A stretch of DNA of 64,000 nt from Bacillus sp. FJAT-27264. Its GTDB lineage: Bacteria > Bacillota > Bacilli > Paenibacillales > Paenibacillaceae. Below are positions 61,180-64,000 of the stretch, piece after piece (position 1 is the first letter of the stretch; the number at the start of each line of letters is the position of its first letter). Both the position numbers and the translations under genes were made by a program. The notes under the pieces were generated by a model. It saw nothing but the letters and a program-made list of their open reading frames with translations, was not told the DNA's origin and did no database searches. The stretch is taken from contig NZ_MAQW01000023.1 in NCBI RefSeq assembly GCF_001682855.1, forward strand, positions 575,414 to 639,413, written 5' to 3'.

Positions 61180-62577
61180 ATGGCTAAGAAAGCGCCTGAT
61201 ATGGAGGAATACCAGTATGGTTTCCGCGATGAGCACAAGTCGATCTTTCAGTCCGGTAAAGGGCTGACTCCCGAGATCGTACGTGAAATCTCAGCGATCA
61301 AGAATGAACCTGAGTGGATGCTTGATTTCCGCTTGAAATCGCTGGAACAGTTCTACAAAATGCCGATGCCAAAATGGGGCGGCAACCTGGATGATCTTGA
61401 TTTTGATGAGATCCAGTACTATGTAAGACCTTCGGAGAAACAAGGAAAGACTTGGGAGGAAGTTCCTTCCGAGATTAAGGAAACCTTTGACAAGTTGGGT
61501 ATCCCGGAAGCAGAGCAGAAGTTCCTGGCCGGTGTCTCGGCACAGTATGAGTCCGAGGTTGTCTACCACAGCATGCAGAAGAGCCTTGAAGATCAAGGGG
61601 TTATCTTTACCGATACCGACACTGCACTGCGTGAGCACCCGGAACTGTTCAAGAAGTTCTTCGGAACCATTATCCCTCCTGCGGACAACAAATTCGCTGC
61701 TTTGAACAGTGCGGTATGGTCCGGCGGAAGCTTTATCTATGTTCCTAAGGGTGTAAAATGCGAAGTGCCTTTGCAGGCTTACTTCCGTATCAACTCCGAG
61801 AACATGGGACAATTCGAGCGTACGCTGATCCTTGCCGACGAAGACAGCTTCGTGCATTACGTAGAAGGCTGTACAGCACCGATCTACAGCACGAACTCCC
61901 TGCACAGTGCGGTTGTTGAGATCCTGTGTATGAAGAACGCTCGCGTTCGTTACACTACAATCCAGAACTGGGCGCCGAACATCTACAACCTCGTTACCAA
62001 ACGTGCAGTTGCAGAAGAAAATGCGACCATGGAATGGGTAGATGGTAACATCGGCTCCAAGCTGACTATGAAATATCCAGCTGTTGTACTCAAAGGCCGT
62101 GGAGCGAAAGGTTCTGTTCTTTCCATCGCTGTAGCGGGTAAAGATCAGCATCAGGATGCCGGTGCCAAAATGATTCACTTGGCTCCAGATACTACATCCA
62201 CTATCGTATCGAAATCGATCAGTAAGCACGGCGGTAAAGTAACTTACCGCGGTCTGGCTTCCTTCGGCCGTCAGGCGGAAGGTGCGAAATCGAACATTAA
62301 GTGTGATACACTCATTCTGGATAATGAATCCACTTCGGATACCATTCCATACAATGAGATTAAGAACGATAACATCATCCTGGAGCATGAAGCTACCGTA
62401 TCCAAGGTGTCTGAGGAGCAATTGTTCTACCTCATGAGCCGTGGTCTTTCGGAAGCGGAAGCGACCCAAATGATTATCATGGGCTTCATCGAGCCATTCA
62501 CCAAAGAGCTGCCGATGGAATACGCGGTAGAGATGAACCGTCTCATTAAGTTCGAGATGGAAGGCAGTATCGGTTAA
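61180..62577 (+). CDS. sufB: Fe-S cluster assembly protein SufB
   Basis: The 465-residue protein has the N-terminal helical domain (YQYGFRDEHKSIFQSGKGL) and the SufBD beta-helix with the conserved VEGCTAPIYSTNSLHSAVVEI region, then LASFGRQAEGAKSNIKCDTLI and SRGLSEAEATQMIIMGFIEPFT. It is the central scaffold component, where the cluster is built with SufC and SufD. AAGGAGG precedes the ATG. It is the last gene of the operon and is followed by a strong terminator. Confidence 0.97.
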   Translation: MAKKAPDMEEYQYGFRDEHKSIFQSGKGLTPEIVREISAIKNEPEWMLDFRLKSLEQFYKMPMPKWGGNLDDLDFDEIQYYVRPSEKQGKTWEEVPSEIKETFDKLGIPEAEQKFLAGVSAQYESEVVYHSMQKSLEDQGVIFTDTDTALREHPELFKKFFGTIIPPADNKFAALNSAVWSGGSFIYVPKGVKCEVPLQAYFRINSENMGQFERTLILADEDSFVHYVEGCTAPIYSTNSLHSAVVEILCMKNARVRYTTIQNWAPNIYNLVTKRAVAEENATMEWVDGNIGSKLTMKYPAVVLKGRGAKGSVLSIAVAGKDQHQDAGAKMIHLAPDTTSTIVSKSISKHGGKVTYRGLASFGRQAEGAKSNIKCDTLILDNESTSDTIPYNEIKNDNIILEHEATVSKVSEEQLFYLMSRGLSEAEATQMIIMGFIEPFTKELPMEYAVEMNRLIKFEMEGSIG

Positions 62578-62606
62578 ACAAGAACTGCCTTTAGGATTTG
62601 ACATAT

Positions 62607-62666
62607 AAAACGTGTCCGCAGCAGCTTGGAGGTGCAAACGTCCAGGCTGTGCGGACACGTTTTTTG
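62607..62666 (+). terminator. Terminator of the suf operon
   Basis: The stem AAAACGTGTCCGCA / TGCGGACACGTTTT is followed by a T-run. Confidence 0.9.
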
Positions 62667-62753
62667 TTTGTTCTCATCGTGCCAAATATTAGATGTTTCA
62701 TTACAGCAGACAGCGTGTACTGTTTAATTATAGATTTGTATCAAGGAGGCCTC

Positions 62754-63677
62754 ATGTTAAAAAAACTTCTACTCATTTGCGGATATGCAGTTGTATTAGC
62801 TGCCGTTTTGTCTTTTTCCTTTCAGCACAAGGCTTTTGCCGAATCTCCCATCTCTGTGGTTGTCAATAATGAAACAGCCGACACAGATGTTCAAAGTTAT
62901 ATCAAAAATGATACGGTTATTGTTCCCCTTGGCGTTGTGCAGAAGCTCCCGAATGTCAGCATTGCCTGGAACAACAGTACAAAGACCATAACGATTACAA
63001 ACAAGTCGCAGAAAATCACGTTGGTACCGGGACAAGAGTCTGTGGTGGTAGGCAGCAAGAAGCTCATACTGCCTGCGGCTGTAACACTGGATCAGGGCCG
63101 GGTGATGGTGCCGCTGCGTTTTATCTCTGAAGCATCAGGCGCTTATGTTCAGTGGGTACCTGGAAAACAAACGGTCTACGTGGCCAAAGCATCGGATGCC
63201 CTGATTACGAGGCTGACAGGCTCTAAGCTGGCTGAAGCTCGTGCCGCTGCTATCGAGTTCCCGCGGATTGAAGCCCTCAAGTCTCTGGCGGTGAGCAGTC
63301 AATATGCGGATGATCTGACGGATCATTATTATTTTCCGGAAGGAGAAGCTGGAAAATTCTTTATCCGAACGGCTGATTACATCCGCTATTATGAAATCAC
63401 AGATAACCGGAGTGAGCTGAAGTGGACGGCCACCCTTGATCTCGAGGACCAGACAAGCACGTCTGAGCTGAGCTTCCTGCCTTTTCCTGTAAGGCTTCAG
63501 GACGGGAAGATACCGGTCATTAGCGGTAAAATCGCTTTTTTTGAATATGATTATCCAAAGGCTAGTACGACCTTTGGTATGATCGACGGGAAGGGACAAA
63601 TGACAATATCCGGGCAAAAGCGTTCTTCGCGAATTGGATTCTATGATATTAATGGCGAGGCTTCAGAGGCTCGCTGA
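62754..63677 (+). CDS. Secreted protein with copper amine oxidase N-terminal-like domain
   Basis: The start is set at 62754 (MLKKLLLICGYAVVLAAVLSFSFQHKAFA), with AAGGAGG upstream; an earlier frame runs through the suf terminator. The 307-residue protein has a Sec signal peptide cleaved after AFA (about 29). A CAO-N-type domain follows (about 30-145: VPLGVVQKLPNVSIAWNNSTKTITI ... GRVMVPLRFISEASGAYVQWVPGKQTVYV). The C-terminal region (150-307) is of unknown type. Such domains are very common in exported Paenibacillus proteins and do not imply oxidase activity. The 83-bp array begins 2 bp after the stop. Confidence 0.85.
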   Translation: MLKKLLLICGYAVVLAAVLSFSFQHKAFAESPISVVVNNETADTDVQSYIKNDTVIVPLGVVQKLPNVSIAWNNSTKTITITNKSQKITLVPGQESVVVGSKKLILPAAVTLDQGRVMVPLRFISEASGAYVQWVPGKQTVYVAKASDALITRLTGSKLAEARAAAIEFPRIEALKSLAVSSQYADDLTDHYYFPEGEAGKFFIRTADYIRYYEITDNRSELKWTATLDLEDQTSTSELSFLPFPVRLQDGKIPVISGKIAFFEYDYPKASTTFGMIDGKGQMTISGQKRSSRIGFYDINGEASEAR

Positions 63678-63678
63678 G

Positions 63679-64000
63679 TAAGGCAATTCCCAAAGGGAGA
63701 GCCGCTGTAGTCTCGCCGCCGGTAGCTCACCCGGGTCTAAACGTAGCCGCATGCACCGAAGTAAAGCAATTCCCAAAGGGAGAGCCGCTGTAGTCCCGCC
63801 GCCGGTAGCTCACCCGGGTCTAAACGTATCCTCATGCGCCGAAGTAAGGCGACTCCCAAAGGGAGAGCCGCCGTAGCCCCGTCGGCGATAGCTTACCCGG
63901 GTCTAAACGTAGCCGCATTCACCGAAGTAAGGCAATTCCCAAAGGGAGAGCCGCCGCAGTCCGCATCACCGTAGATCATTCGCTCGCACCGCATGACGAG
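63679..64000. repeat. 83-bp tandem repeat array
   Basis: Units start at 63679, 63762, 63845 and 63928, exactly 83 bp apart. Each has TAAGGC..TCCCAAAGGGAGAGCC, then (in the first three) a GTAG-C-CG-CGG run, ACCCGGGTCTAAACGT and a CACCGAAG end. The TCCC-AAA-GGGA core is a small hairpin. The fourth unit diverges after its first 35 bases. The period is not a multiple of three, so it is not a protein repeat. It may continue past the window. Confidence 0.9.

Noticed and set aside
61291..62658. Antisense open frame of 455 codons over sufB
   Set aside because: It mirrors the highly conserved sufB codons and has no domain or ribosome site.
63679..64000. tRNA-like or CRISPR-like reading of the 83-bp units
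   Set aside because: The unit length is close to long tRNAs and the spacing is regular. However, there is no acceptor/T-arm pattern with GGTTCGA, and there are no unique spacers between identical repeats, so neither reading holds.

Overview
The window looks like a chromosomal segment of a spore-forming Gram-positive bacterium, most likely Paenibacillus or a close relative. The sporulation-linked trio PrkA, SpoVR and YhbH is present. The suf operon has the Firmicute order C-D-S-U-B. A very large secreted amylopullulanase ends in three SLH cell-wall-anchoring repeats, maltose metabolism uses a phosphorylase, ribosome binding sites are strong GGAGG types, and small intergenic repeats are abundant. 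There is no rRNA, tRNA, CRISPR array or intact mobile element.

Layout. 0-9 kb: a LuxR-type response regulator, an aminotransferase, a DUF2161 protein, prkA, a 28-residue-repeat protein, an AraC/GyrI-type regulator and spoVR. 8.9-11.3 kb: a small AT-rich islet with a truncated Uma2 gene, a stray 51-bp copy of spoVR DNA and three uncharacterised genes around a dyad. 11.3-18.9 kb: an SDR, a two-component system with a BcrAB-like ABC exporter, a PAS histidine kinase and a DegV protein. 19-44.4 kb: a starch/maltodextrin utilisation region with a second AraC/GyrI regulator, malL, maltose phosphorylase, beta-phosphoglucomutase, a LacI regulator, the 2414-residue amylopullulanase, neopullulanase, malEFG and a chemoreceptor. 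It is interrupted at 34.6-35.7 kb by an AT-rich merR-SDR pair. 44.4-49 kb: a scarred region with palindromic repeats, a decayed yhbH copy, an IS110 fossil and several AT-rich accessory genes. 49-56.9 kb: intact yhbH, an amidohydrolase, small membrane and lipoproteins, a GT14 glycosyltransferase, yunC and dps. 57-62.6 kb: sufCDSUB. 62.7 kb to the end: a copper-amine-oxidase-N-domain secreted protein and an 83-bp tandem repeat array.

How the sugar genes fit together (inference from family roles). The wall-anchored amylopullulanase cuts starch and pullulan outside the cell. MalEFG imports the maltodextrins; its ATPase is not in the window. Neopullulanase and MalL trim them, and maltose phosphorylase with beta-phosphoglucomutase yields glucose and glucose-6-phosphate. 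LacI/MalR-type palindromes (GCAAACGTTTGC-like) and cre-like sites recur upstream of lacI, pgmB, the amylopullulanase and malE, which suggests a single regulon.

The most interesting signals are: (1) a three-copy dispersed intergenic element whose central stem stays paired although its sequence changes, always upstream of a co-oriented gene; (2) a Fur-box-like palindrome overlapping the -35 of a near-consensus suf promoter; (3) the 9.6-11.3 kb islet of unrecognised genes; (4) the duplicated and decayed pieces of spoVR and yhbH; (5) the 83-bp tandem array at the right edge. All function calls rest on reading motifs by eye; no database search was run.
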